Source: Omphiscola glabra
Lineage: Eukaryota; Mollusca; Gastropoda; Lymnaeidae
Assembly (NCBI GenBank): GCA_964017045.1
Contig: OZ024804.1
Location: 24,370,899-24,434,898, forward strand
Length of the DNA stretch: 64,000 nucleotides
Direction of reading: 5' to 3'
Part shown: positions 21,269 through 32,256 of the stretch, piece by piece
Position numbering within the stretch: position 1 is the first letter of the stretch
Layout of the letters: each line of letters begins with the position of its first letter
Notes under the pieces: generated by a model
Told to the model about the DNA's origin: nothing
What the model saw: the letters and a program-made list of their open reading frames with translations, nothing else
Database searches by the model: none
Made by a program: the position numbers and the translations under genes

Positions 21269-22205
21269 ATTTAACCCATTTTTACTTTTCCTGGCATTAC
21301 TCTCTGGTAATAACCTGGCATTACCATGTGTTACTTACTAACCTATGCATTAGGCCATATTAGTACGCCTGCAAACATCCCATATTACTACCCCTGGCAT
21401 TAGCCTGCGTAAATTAACCTGTATTTACTCCTTGTTACTTTTAATACCCATAGCATAACGCTTTGTTCTGCCCCTGACTTCAACCATGGTACATTTTCTT
21501 GTATGACATTTATTATATAAAGTTGCAGCACAGTTTTTTTAGCAAAGGGAGGTTACCAAGTAAATATCTTTTACATACATCTATGCACAGCTAGCTCCCA
21601 TTAGACGTTAAGTAAGAAAAATATGTTTTTTGTGATTCAGTTTTTTGGGGTTAACTAAGGAAAGTTTGGTAAAATATTTGTAATTCGTGAATAAGTTGTC
21701 CTTTTTTGTTCTCACCAACTCTATAATTTGAAAAACGTTCAAACCAACCCTCATTGCAAAATGTTCCGATCCGATCGATGCCATAGCCTTTAAAAAACTT
21801 AATGTATCGTAAATGTTAAAGGTATTGATATATTAATATAAAGATAAAAACATAATGTATTTTTTACTAAGTGTATATAAGTGATACTACATAAGAGTGC
21901 TTGATTAAATTTCAAGAAGATTTACATCAGTATTTAACTAACAATTAAACTAATCATTTAACATACAATTTCTTGTATGATATTTTATTTTTTAGATATA
22001 TTTATAATTCTTAAATTCATTGGCGAAGATTAAAGACAAAATCAAGTCGTGTAGTTTACATAACTGTCTGGTTAGTCCATACGCTTGGATTAGAAGGACA
22101 AAATATATAATTAGACCTATTAGTTTAAAATTTACTTGACTTTAGATTTAAAATTGTAATTCGTATCATATAAGAAAATGTGCAATGCGTGTGCTTTTGC
22201 GTCAG
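21269..22205. other. AT-rich region with decayed repeat units
   Basis: The first 170 bp hold vestiges of the 13-bp array. The rest is unique AT-rich sequence without a gene. Confidence 0.4.
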
Positions 22206-22366
22206 TTCACACGATCAAATTTCGCGTAAAATTGTTGTATGAACGCACTATATTGCGCGTGGTTTCTTTTTTTTGGGGAATTTGATCAAATAGTAATTTG
22301 AAAGTTGTGACAAGGCTTAATACACGAGTTGAATCAAATGCTTGAAGGAAAATTTGATCGTGTGAA
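22206..22366. mobile_element. 161-bp MITE with perfect 17-bp inverted ends
   Basis: TTCACACGATCAAATTT (22206-22222) and AAATTTGATCGTGTGAA (22350-22366) are perfect inverted repeats. The similarity continues imperfectly outward (GTCAG against GTCGA on the opposite strand). Internal GAACGCACTATA and TTTGATCAAAT motifs are shared with the foldback element at 2118-2391. A 68-codon minus frame over it is spurious. No convincing target duplication. Confidence 0.75.
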
Positions 22367-23146
22367 TCGACCCTAACTATCGGGGAAGACTGAAATGACG
22401 CGTTACCCCTCAACGTTTAAAAATTTTATAATGCGCAAAAAATGCATTGCAAAGAAAATGATGTGTCTTTTGATTGATGTTATTATGAATATGTTGTTAT
22501 AGTATCAATTATAATATAAGTGATATGAGTTATATACAGTTGTTAAAAAAAACAACTTTAAAGGCTATACAGATTTTTAAATTTCATTTAAACTATATAT
22601 AAATATATATAAATGAAATTAAAAAACTTAGTTACTAATACATGTTAATTGATTTAATAGATGCATAATTTGTGGAATAATTACTTACAAGTCGGGGCTG
22701 GTGTTTTTAAAGTCATGAGGTGTTTTGATAAATTATAACAGCTAAAAAAATATGTAGGTTTGGTAACAAAACAAAAGCAACCGCATCTAGTCTTTAATGG
22801 AGCCGCATGCAGCACCAGAGCCGTGGGTTGCTATCTACTGCTTTAAGAGTTTAAGTGAATGGTTGGAATCTTGGATTATCACACAAGTCCAACCTCAGAA
22901 AACGACGCAGTCAATTTTAAAAGGGAAATAGCTCAATTTAACATTTACTCTGCCTTTTAACCAAGGTTATTCCCCTTGCACGTATACATATTAAAATTTA
23001 TAGTCATTAAAAGGCTATGAACATTTCAACGAACACAATAATTTAAATGTTCATGAATTTATTATGCTACCACATATACCATATGCCAGTTTTTTTAAAT
23101 AGTAGCAATAAATTATGTACAAACTTGTTTTCTAGGGGATAGCAGT
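22367..23146. other. AT-rich spacer with an inverted repeat and a hAT-like fragment
   Basis: TTTTTAAATTTCATTTA and TAAATGAAATTAAAAA (about 22575-22626) form a hairpin. Near 22798-22840, GGAGCCGCATGCAGCACC followed by GCCGTGGGTTGC resembles the end region of a hAT element read on the minus strand. No partner end. No gene. Confidence 0.4.
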
Positions 23147-23472
23147 TGTGATGGGAGTTGATGGGTAGATGGAATGGGAGTTGATGGGTAGATAGGATGG
23201 GAGTTGATGGGTAGATGGAATGGGAGTTGATGGGTACATGGAATGGGATTTGATGGGTAGATGGATGGGAGTTGAGGGGGAGATGGGATGGGAGTTGAGG
23301 GGGAGATGGGATGGGAGTTGAGGGGGAGATGGGATGGGAGTTGAGGGGGAGATGGGATGGGAGTTGAGGGGGAGATGGGATGGGAGTTGAGGGGGAGATG
23401 GGATGGGAGTTGAGGGGGAGATGGGATGGGAGTTGAGGGGGAGATGGGATGGGAGTTGAGGGGGAGATGTGA
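23147..23472. repeat. 23-bp G-rich minisatellite with quadruplex motif
   Basis: Fourteen copies of a 23-bp unit. Left copies carry GATGGGTAGATGG and the nine right-hand copies carry GAGGGGGAGATGGGATGGGAG. The right-hand type satisfies the G3-loop-G3 rule (loops of 2, 6 and 4) in every unit. Three units restore the frame, giving spurious Ser/Pro-rich minus frames of 173 and 182 codons. Confidence 0.93.
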
Positions 23473-23607
23473 TATGAGTGGTTGGGAAAATGGGATGCAG
23501 TTTTGAGTAGGTGTGGTGATGACGGGATTATCCGAAATTGTTTCTCTAGTATCGAATAAAGAAAAGAAATTCTTATTCCGGAAATCAAAAGAGCCCTTAA
23601 TGTATTT

Positions 23608-23904
23608 CAGGGTTTTCCAAACGGGGCTGTAACCCCCCTGGGTTGCGAGGCGACATTTCACGGTGTGCGGAAAAATGGATATGAGAACAGGTGGACCGTT
23701 GATTTTTAAGTTGTAATTTAAATATTATTAAATTTTTAAAACAAACTTCTGCATAAACATGTAACTTGATGTAATAATGTCTGCGTTTATTTTTCCAAGT
23801 TCTAGAACTCTCTTTAAATTACACTGTTACTTGTGTATGGGGAGGGGTACTAAGTTAAACGAGTTACAGGGGGTGCAGAGTATCGAATAACTTGAGGAAC
23901 ACTG
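23608..23904. mobile_element. probable non-autonomous hAT-like element
   Basis: Starts CAGGGTTTTCCAAACGGGG and ends CTTGAGGAACACTG, whose reverse strand reads CAGTGTTCCTCAAG. The subterminal GGTTGCGAGGCGACATTTC block is reminiscent of hAT elements. Flanks ATGTATTT and GTGCAATT match at 5 of 8 positions, so the duplication, if real, is old. No coding frame. Confidence 0.45.
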
Positions 23905-23927
23905 GTGCAATTATTATTTGTCCAGTT

Positions 23928-24300
23928 TGGCACGGCTTGTGTTTATAGGCCGTGGGGCACGATGACCTCAGCTCCATGGCACGGCCTGTGTTGATAGGTT
24001 AGGGGGCACGATGACCTCAGTTCCTTGGCACAGTCTGTGCTGCAAGGTCAAGGGGTACGATGACCTCTGCTCTTTGGCACGGCCTGTGTTAATAGGTCAG
24101 GGGGCACGATGACCTCAGGTCCTTGGCACCGCCTGTGTCAATAGGTCAAGGGGCACGATGACCTCAGGTCCTTGGCACGGCCTGTGTTAATAGGTCAGGG
24201 GGCACGATGACCTCAGCTCCTTGGCACAGTCTGTGCTTAAAGGTCAGGGGGCACGATGACCTCATTGGCGTGGCTTTGGTTGATAGGTCTGGGGCGGGGT
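23928..24300. repeat. 49-bp minisatellite with AGGTCA / TGACCT inverted half-sites
   Basis: About seven copies of a 49-bp unit containing TTGGCACGGCCTGTGTTAAT, AGGTCAGGGGGCACGA and TGACCTCAG. Most units carry AGGTCA and TGACCT as an inverted pair 10 bases apart. The last units (from about 24240) are diverged. Confidence 0.9.
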
Positions 24301-24373
24301 GACCTTTTGTGACCTTGAAATTCCTAAACTGTTCGCGAGAGAATGAAGATAATAAATGAAAGAGCCTTAAGAT

Positions 24374-24703
24374 TTTGTGGGTTGATCGGTTTGTGGGTTG
24401 ATCGGTTTGTGGATTGATCGGTTTGTGGATTGATCGGTTTGCGGATTGATCGGTTTGTGGGTTGATCGGTTTGTGGATTGATCGGTTTGTGGGTTGATCG
24501 GTTTGTGGTTGATCGGTTTGTGGTTGATCGGTTTGCGGGTTGATCGGTTTGTGGTTGATCGGTTTGTGGGTTGATCGGTTTGTGGTTGATCGGTTTGCGG
24601 GTTGATCGGTTTGTGGTTGATCGGTTTGTGGTTGATCGGTTTGTGGTTGATCGGTTTGTGGGTTGATCGGTTTGTGGGTTGATCGGTTTGTGGGTTGATC
24701 AGT
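24374..24703. repeat. 16/17-bp minisatellite (GTTGATCGGTTTGTGG)
   Basis: About 20 copies of GTTGATCGGTTTGTGG, with 16-bp (GTGGTTG) and 17-bp (GTGGGTTG or GTGGATTG) length forms. The 16-bp forms cluster in the middle. Confidence 0.93.
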
Positions 24704-24813
24704 TGATATTCAGTGACAATAAGCTGTTCACTTAAATTCTATCAACCCTGTATACAATACAATTCTTAAGGTTTACCACACTGAGACTAGTTTTTGATGT
24801 TGTTTGCAGCACC

Positions 24814-24938
24814 CTTATTGTCACATTGTTATTGTCACGCTACCTTTGTCACATTGCTATTGTCATACTTTTATTGTCTCATCGTTATTGTCACATGACT
24901 ATTGTCCCCTCGTGATCGTCATCGATTTATTGTCTCAA
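24814..24938. repeat. degenerate ATTGTCAC repeat
   Basis: Ten or so irregular copies, at 10-15-bp spacing, of ATTGTCAC or ATTGTCTC. Too degenerate to assign an exact period. Confidence 0.65.
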
Positions 24939-24966
24939 ATGTATCCCCCATCTTGCTCTTGTATTG

Positions 24967-25252
24967 CTGTTATCAAACTGATTTTTCCATAATGATAGTA
25001 TTAAACTGGTTTCTCCATAGTGATAGTATCAAACTGGTTTCTCTATAGTGATAGTATCAAACTGGTTTCTCCATAGTGATAGTATCAAACTGGTTTCTCT
25101 ATAGTGATAGTATCAAACTGGTTTCTCCATAGTGATAGTATCAAACTGGTTTCTCTATAGTGATAGTATCAAACTGGTTTCTCCATAGTGATAGTATCAA
25201 ACTGGTTTCTCTATAGTGATAGTATCAAACTGGTTTCTCTATATTGCTATTA
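24967..25252. repeat. 28-bp repeat alternating as 56-bp dimers
   Basis: Ten copies of a 28-bp unit containing GATAGTATCAAACTGGTTTC. The following bases alternate TCCATAGT and TCTATAGT strictly through eight successive units (CC, CT, CC, CT and so on). The amplified unit is therefore a 56-bp dimer. Confidence 0.95.
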
Positions 25253-25710
25253 TCATTCTCTTGGTGTCACATTGACTAGTAGTAAAGGATTTTAATTTGA
25301 CAAAATAATGATAGGCTCATGTTATACAGTTTGAGCAGCACTGAGTGTACGGTTAGCGCACAATTTTAAAGATGTCGTTCAATAACTGATGGAAATAAAA
25401 CTGTGTCCGAAATCTGTCATTACCAGACATGCATCTGTCAGACGGCTATTTGTCCGGCTCCTTCCCACCCGACGTTGATGGGGGGAGGGGGGGGGGGTCA
25501 GTGACCTCATTCGGGTAGGACAGGGAGGGGCATTCCCCCCCCCCCCCCCCCAACTTTAATTGCCAAAAAAAAAGAAAATTCGCTAGGTATCAGTATCTAG
25601 AACAGCAGAAAATCAAACGTGGCAGAAAAAGTATTTAAAGAAAAAAGAATTATTCGATAATTTAAATTTAACTATGGAAAATATCAATCATAAGAATTCT
25701 TCCTTAAATT
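25253..25710. other. unique spacer with opposed G and C runs
   Basis: A G-rich tract GGGGGGAGGGGGGGGGG at about 25480-25497 is followed about 40 bases later by a C16 run (25537-25552). No gene. Confidence 0.45.
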
Positions 25711-26286
25711 GATATGTGCTGTGACGTCTCCAGTAGTAGGATGTGTGCTGTGACGTCTCCAGTAGTAGGATGTGTGCTGTGACGTCTCCAGTAGTAGGAT
25801 GTGTGCTGTGACGTCTCCAGTAGTAGAATGTGTACTGTGACGTCTCCAGTAGTAGGATGTGTACTGTGACGTCTCCAGTAGTAGGATGTGTGCTGTGACG
25901 TCTCCAGTAGGAAGATGTGTGCTGTGACGTCTCCAGTAGTAGGATGTGTGCTGTGACGTCTCCAGTAGTAGGATGTGTGCTGTGACGTCTCCAGTAGTAG
26001 GATGTGTGCTGTGACGTCTCCAGTAGTAGGATGTGTGCTGTGACGTCTCCAGTAGTAGGATGTGTGCTGTGACGTCTCCAGTAGGAAGATGTGTGCTGTG
26101 ACGTCTCCAGTAGTAGGATGTGTGCTGTGACGTCTCCAGTAGTAGGATGTGTGCTGTGACGTCTCCAGTAGTAGAATGCGTACTGTGACGTCTCCAGTAG
26201 TAGAATGTGTACTGTGACGTCTCCAGTAGTAGAATGTGTACTGTGACGTCTCCAGTAGTAGGATATGTACTGTGACGTCTCCATGT
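25711..26286. repeat. 29-bp minisatellite with repeated TGACGTC
   Basis: About 20 copies of a 29-bp unit with GCTGTGACGTCTCCAGTAG. Variants are GTACTGTG and AGGAAGATG. A block of six units with one GGAAGATG unit occurs twice (GGAAGATG at about 25910 and 26085, 174 bp apart, that is six units). Three minus frames of 198-218 codons are open because three units restore frame. Each unit holds TGACGTC, one base short of the palindromic CRE. Confidence 0.95.
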
Positions 26287-27005
26287 AGTAAATAACTCAA
26301 CAAGCCGACCAAGTTTTGGTCTCTCAATCCCCCCTAACAACCCCCCCCCCCCCGCGAGTGGAAAAACTGTAATGACGTCTCTTGAATAACTGGGGAGTGG
26401 GGAGTGGGGAGTGGGAAGTTATAACGATTTAAAAAAACGGGACAAAAATAATTTTAAAAAACAAATCAACCTTACAAATAAATTCCCGGAGCACATCTCC
26501 AGGGATTCACCAAGACGTCATGACAGGCTGGGGACAAACAAGATGGAACGACTTCACTGAGAAACTACAGACCACTAGAACCAAGGACTGTTAGGGTCCA
26601 TGTCAGAACTAGTTCCTCATACAGAAACAAATCCGAGCAGAACTGAAAGAAAGAAATGCCGCGGCCAATCATAAAATACATTGAAACGTCATTAAGACAA
26701 AAGCCGCATTGTAACGGATCCGGTTAAAATGGAAATGATGCCGTGCGTGGCGTGTCCGGTTTCCCTCCGGATAATCTCATTTTCTCCCTTAACGTCATCC
26801 TACGACAAGGCCTCGTGTCCAGCGTGCCGCCTGCAATTAAAGAGGAATTTTGATTGGTTGCCGCCGTGAAACATTGAAAAGTTCAGCATCTCATGAATGC
26901 AAGAACCAGATTTTTGGCGGCTCGGGGTTGGGGGGGGGGGGCAGAATTGTTTGGGACGGTGTTGGGGGTGGGGGGTATTTTCAGGTTAGTGTTTTGGAGG
27001 GGGGA
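26287..27005. other. unique region
   Basis: Contains a C14 run (about 26340-26353), a short GGGGAGTGG triplicate (26390-26420) and a G10 run (about 26930). Less AT-rich than average around 26640-26840. No coding frame or element ends that I can defend. Confidence 0.4.
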
Positions 27006-28640
27006 AGTTTAGGCCAGCATTTGAGGAGGATATTTAGGCCATCATTTGAGGAGGATATTTAGGCCAGCATTTGAGGAGGATATTTAGGCCAGTTTTTGAG
27101 GAGGATATTTAGGCCAATTTTTGAGGAGGATATTTAGGCCAGTATTTGAGGAGGATATTTAGGCCAATGTTTGAGGAGATTTAGGTCAGTATATGAGGAG
27201 GATATTTAGGCCAATTTTTGAGGAGGATATTTAGGCCAGTATTTGAGGAGGATATTTAGGCCAGTATTTGAGGAGGATATTTATGCCAGTATTTGGGGAG
27301 GATGTTTAGGCCAGTATTTGAGGAGGATATTTAGGCCAGTATTTGAGGAGGATGTTTAGGCCAGTATTTGAGGAGGATATTTAAGCCAGTATTTGAGGAG
27401 GATGTTTAGGCCAGTATTTGAGGAGGATATTTAAGCCAGTATTTGAGGAGGATATTTATGCCAGTATTTGGGGAGGATGTTTAGGCCAGTATTTGAGGAG
27501 GATATTTAGGCCAGTATTTGAGGAGGATGTTTAGGCCAGTATTTGAGGAGGATATTTAAGCCAGTATTTGAGGAGGATATTTAGGCCAGTTTTTGAGGAG
27601 GATATTTAGGCCAGTATTTGATGAGGATATTTAGGCCAGTATTTAATGTGGATATTTAGGCCGGTATTTAATGTGGATATTTAGGCCAGTAATTAAGGTG
27701 GATTATTAGGCCAGTATTTGAGGAGGATATTTAGGCCAATTTTTGAGGAGGATATTTAGGCCAGTATTTGAGGAGGATATTTAGGCCAGTATTTAATGTG
27801 GTTATTTAGGCCAGTATTTAATGTGGATATTTAGGCCAGTATTTGAGGAGGATATTTAGGTCAGTATATGAAGAGGATATTTAGGCCAATTTTTGAGGAG
27901 GATTTTTAGGACAGTATTTGAGGAGGATATTTAGGCCAATTTTTGAGGAGGATATTTAAGCCAGTATTTAAGGAGGATATTTAGGCCATTATTTGATGAG
28001 GATATTTAGGCCAGTATTTGAGGAGGATATTTAGGCCAGTATTTGAGGAGGATATTTAAGCCAGTATATTGGGAGGATATTTAGGCCAGTATTTGAGGAG
28101 GATATTTAGGCCAGTATTTGAGGAGGATGTTTAGGCCAGTATTTGAGGAGGATATTTAGGCCAGTATTTGAGGAGGATGTTTAGGCCAGTATTTGAGGAG
28201 GATATTTAAGCCAGTATTTGAGGAGGATATTTAGGCCAGTTTTTGAGGAGGATATTTAGGCCAGTATTTGATGAGGATTTTTAGGCCAGTATTTAATGTG
28301 GATATTTAGGTCGGTATTTAATGTGGATATTTAGGCCAGTAATTAAGGTGGATTATTAGGCCAGTATTTGAGGAGGATATTTAGGCCAATTTTTGAGGAG
28401 GATATTTAGGCCAGTATTTGAGGAGGATATTTAGGCCAGTATTTGTGGAGGATATTTATGCCAGTATTTGGGGAGGATATTTAGGCCAGTATTTGAGGAG
28501 GATATTTTGGCCAGTATTTGAGGAGGATATTTAGGCCAATTTTTGAGGAGTATACTTCGGCCAGTATTTGAGGAGGATTTTTAGGCCAATGTTTGAGGAG
28601 GATATTTAGGTCAGTATATGAGGAGGATATTTTGGCTGGT
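27006..28640. repeat. 25-bp minisatellite, about 65 copies, with 650-bp internal duplication
   Basis: The unit is built on GAGGAGGATATTTAGGCCAG plus TATTT. It is the longest array in the window. Units around 27481-27780 reappear in the same order, including rare variants (ATTTAATGTGG, AATTAAGGTGGATTATTAGG), at 28131-28430, exactly 650 bp (26 units) later. A smaller 175-bp (7-unit) duplication is visible at 27280/27455. Twenty-five is not a multiple of 3 and stops are frequent, so there is no long frame. Confidence 0.96.
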
Positions 28641-29238
28641 GTGTTCGGATACAAGATGTCACAAAGATAGAAAAGGGAGACAAACACTCTATAGGACTAG
28701 CATAGGAGAGGGACTGTGTTTTCCGTCATTATTTTTCCTTCTGTATACAAAGTGGTGGCATTTACGGCTAATTTCTGAATTTTCGTATGTGTGGGGGGGG
28801 GGGGGGGGTGCAGGGCGGCACAAACCTTGGCCCGTCCTGGGTGCCTCTAAACCCAGCTTACTTGTGGGGGGGGGGAGGCTGCCAGTCCTGGGTGCCATTA
28901 TTCTAAAAGCTGGTCATGCAACTGTAACATTCTGTTGAAGCCAAACGGTGATAGGCTAAAACTAATCATTAAATTATAATAAAAAGTTATTCCTCTACGA
29001 ATGCTTACCCAATCAGATGTGCTGTGAACGACCCGGTTAAAGAAAACATTTTCAGGCCCTGTACAATATTATTTAAAAGCCAATGATAGATATAAATTTG
29101 GTGATAATACTAAATGCTGTATCATACTGTTACATTAAACATAAACATTATTGTTGTTTAGGCAGTTTTCATTCTATATATAACGGATTATCGTACGCAC
29201 CTGTGTTAACAGATAAATATTTAACACAGCCGTATATT
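28641..29238. other. unique spacer
   Basis: Contains a G16 run at about 28793-28808 and a G10 run at about 28866-28875. Frames across them are low-complexity. No gene. Confidence 0.4.
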
Positions 29239-29590
29239 GGGACGATCCACTGTGATCACGCCTATGGGACTATCCACTGTGGTCACGCCTATGGGACTAT
29301 CCACTGTGATCACGCCTATGGGACTATCCACTGTGATCACGCCTATGGGACTATCCGCTGTGGTCACGCCTATGGGACTATCCACTGTGGCCACGCCTAT
29401 GGGACTATCCACTGTGGTCACGCCTATGGGACGATCCACTGTGGTCACGCCTATGGGACTATCCACTGTGGCCACGCCTATGGGACTATCCACTGTGGTC
29501 ACGCCTATGGGACGATCCACTGTGGTCAAGCCTATGGGACTATACTGTGGTCACACCTATGGGACTATCTACTGTGGTTATACCTATGGA
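29239..29590. repeat. 27-bp minisatellite (GGGACTATCCACTGTGGTCA)
   Basis: About 13 copies of a 27-bp unit, GGGACTATCCACTGTGGTCA plus CGCCTAT, varying at GATCAC/GGTCAC/GGCCAC and GGGACT/GGGACG. Nine codons per unit keep frames open on both strands. A plus frame of 177 codons enters from about 45 unrelated codons upstream (29083) and repeats GTIHCGHAY, but no signal or domain makes it a credible gene. Confidence 0.95.
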
Positions 29591-29670
29591 GACATCTTAA
29601 TGGTATGATCAATTAACAACTTTGATATGGACAGGCGAATTCATAAAACTGAAGACGTTATCAACTAAGA

Positions 29671-30380
29671 CACACATGTTGGCCCTCAAGACACACAACA
29701 TTTTGGCCCTCAAGACACACAACATTTTGGCCCTCAACACACACAACATTTTGGCCCTCAACACACACAACATTTTGGCCCTCATGACACACAACATTTT
29801 GGCCCTCAAGACACACAACATTTTGGCCCTCGAGACACACAACATTTTGGCCCTCAAGACACACAACATTTTGGCCCTCAACACACACAATATTTTGGCC
29901 CTCAAGACACACAACATTTTGGCCCTCAAGACACACAACATTTTGGCCCCAAGACACACAACATTTTGGTCCTAAGACACACAACATATTGGCCCCAAGT
30001 CACACAACATTTTGGCCCCAAGACACACAACATTTTGGTCCAAGACACACATCATTTTGGCCCCAAGACACACAATATTTTGGCCCCAAGACACATGCGA
30101 TGTAGGCCAACAAGACGCACATGTTGGCCAAAAAGATAACAAAAAGTTGGAACCTAAGACACACAATTTTGTCCCCAAGACACACAACATGTTGGCCCCT
30201 TGACACACAAGATGTTGGCCCCCCGACACACAATATGTTGGCCAAAAGACACACAACATGTTGGCCCCAAGACACACAACATGTTGGCCCCAAGACACAC
30301 AACATGTTGGCCCCAAGACACACAACATGTTGGCCCCAAGACACACACAATGTTGGCCACAGGACACACAACATGTTGGC
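29671..30380. repeat. 23/24-bp minisatellite that changes unit along its length
   Basis: About 30 copies of AAGACACACAACATTTTGGC plus CCTC or CCC. The left third uses a 24-bp unit ending GGCCCTC, and from about 29945 a 23-bp unit ending GGCCCC takes over. From about 30180 the unit reads CATGTTGG instead of CATTTTGG. The middle (30080-30170) is degenerate. Several competing frames on both strands follow from stop-free units. Confidence 0.95.
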
Positions 30381-31397
30381 CTGAACAACTGAGCCGTCGT
30401 TTAGGTAATGAGTTCAACGAGAAAACTATTTGATGTCAAGTGGAATGAAAATGTCACACATCGTCATTGACAACTCCTCTAAATCATGGCCGTGTTTTAG
30501 CAACAAACGTTCATGTCTTAGCTTAAAAGTTAGTCTAGTAATTAGGAATGTTCGGAAAACCTGAGCACAATACACACACAAACACACATGTAATGGGGCA
30601 CTATAAGCCCCCCCCCCTCCCGCACACATCCACATATCCCTGAGGGGGGAACTGGTAGCCCCTCCCCTCCCCCCTTGTATGTCAGTGACACCGGAAGCCG
30701 TGGCAGCTGGGGCAGAGGAAATGACAGACCAGGAGGGCGCAAATTGTAGACCGGGGTGCAAGGGGCGCCTCGACCCTCGGCTCCGTGTTCAAAGCTCGAG
30801 AAAAGCGCCCGAAGGAACTCAAAACCCCGTAACTCCTCCTCTCCGGAAGGCACAGTGGTACTCACACGAGTTGTCTTCTCGTGTTCCATCTCGTGTTTCT
30901 CCGTCTCTCTCCCGTTCCTTTCATCTCTGCTGTCCTCGTTCTCCTTTTTCAACCTTGAAATTCTGCAGATATTTATTTTCAGTTCGTTAACAAAAAAAAT
31001 AAAATATTTTTAAACATTACCTTAAAGAAGGGAACCGGCAATCAAACAAACAAACACACACACAAACAAATGCACCCCCCCCCCCCCCCCCCCAGAAAGT
31101 TTAATTTATACTTCATCTTTGTCTGAAATCTTCCAATTTTTTTTATTGATCCAAAAAAATGGATTTTTTTTTTGTGTGGATTACATTGTACATGTTCATT
31201 TTCAGCACACAAATAAATACATATTTTTCTATCCAAGACAACATTTTACAATTATAACAATATAAACAGAAGACCATTGAAGTATTTGTCTAGCGTAGAA
31301 ATCAGCCATAAATAAACTCCCTAAGAGATTTATGAAAGTGTTGCTGTCCATTGTATTGTCTTTCGTGTTTTATTAATATTTTATTGTCAATGTCTAA
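30381..31397. other. unique region, partly GC-rich
   Basis: The stretch at about 30600-30900 is GC-richer, with overlapping frames of 103-136 codons on both strands. The compositions are low-complexity (Ser, Pro, Gly) and no domain is recognised, so none is called. A C19 run lies at about 31075-31093. Confidence 0.4.
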
Positions 31398-31746
31398 TTC
31401 ATGTAGTATAAATTGAATACAGTAAATGTGGAAATATTTCATGTAGTAGAAATTGAATACAGTCAATGTGGAAATAGTTCATGTATTATAAATTGAATAC
31501 ATTCAATGTGGAAATATTTCATGTATTATAAATTGAATACATTCATTGTGGAAATATTTCATGTAGTATAAATTGAATACAGTAAATGTGGAAATAGTTC
31601 ATGTATTATAAATTGAATTCATTCAATGTGGAAATATTTCATGTAGTATAAATTGAATACAGTCAATGTGGAAATATTTCATGTATTATAAATTGAATAC
31701 AGTAAATGTGGAAAAATGTCATGCATTATAAATTGAATACAGTCAA
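31398..31746. repeat. 40-bp AT-rich minisatellite
   Basis: Nine copies of a 40-bp unit containing CATGTAGTATAAATTGAATA and CAGTCAATGTGGAAATATTT. Alternative forms GTATTATA/GTAGTATA and ATAGTTC/ATATTTC are interspersed. Confidence 0.93.
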
Positions 31747-32256
31747 CTGTCATTGGTACCCTGTCCAATAACACTAACCGACATGAAGATTTCCAATCGC
31801 CTCGAGGTGCCCCCGCTCCAAACGTTTCTCGTAAAAAAAATTTAATTAAATCTACTATAACTGCAACAATCTATCCCTGACGAGGAACAGCCGAGGTTGC
31901 CTATAGCCTAAAGCGAGCACTTTGCCGTGTTTGATGTCTTGCAATTATGTTCACAGTCATCACGGTATGAATGACGTCTGAGCAGCTGAACTCAATTAGC
32001 TATGTACCGAGCCGTCAGTCGAGTACCTCACAATGGTGAACAGCCAGAGTCGTTATAAATCTTATGTGTTCGGTAATTAAACCAACAGAAATCACGTGAA
32101 CCCTGCTTGTAGTTAAAATCACTGGACCACAAACAAATGGTGATTTATGTGATTAATCAGCGATGCATCTATTTTTTTTAAAAGAAATGTTTTGTTATCG
32201 AAATAATAAAGTCAAAGTAAAATGTTACTCACAGGAAAATAAAGTTACTGTCTTCA
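31747..32256. other. unique spacer, no gene seen
   Basis: Non-repetitive sequence of balanced composition (especially 31750-32120), one of the few such stretches. No reading frame of note, so if functional it would be non-coding. Confidence 0.35.

Noticed and set aside
23935..24703. CRISPR-like arrays
   Set aside because: Units are directly tandem with no unique spacers, and the genome is eukaryotic.
30542..31013. Cluster of overlapping 85-136-codon frames as an exon
   Set aside because: Open on both strands in GC-rich, Ser/Pro/Gly-biased sequence; no domain or convincing splice pair.
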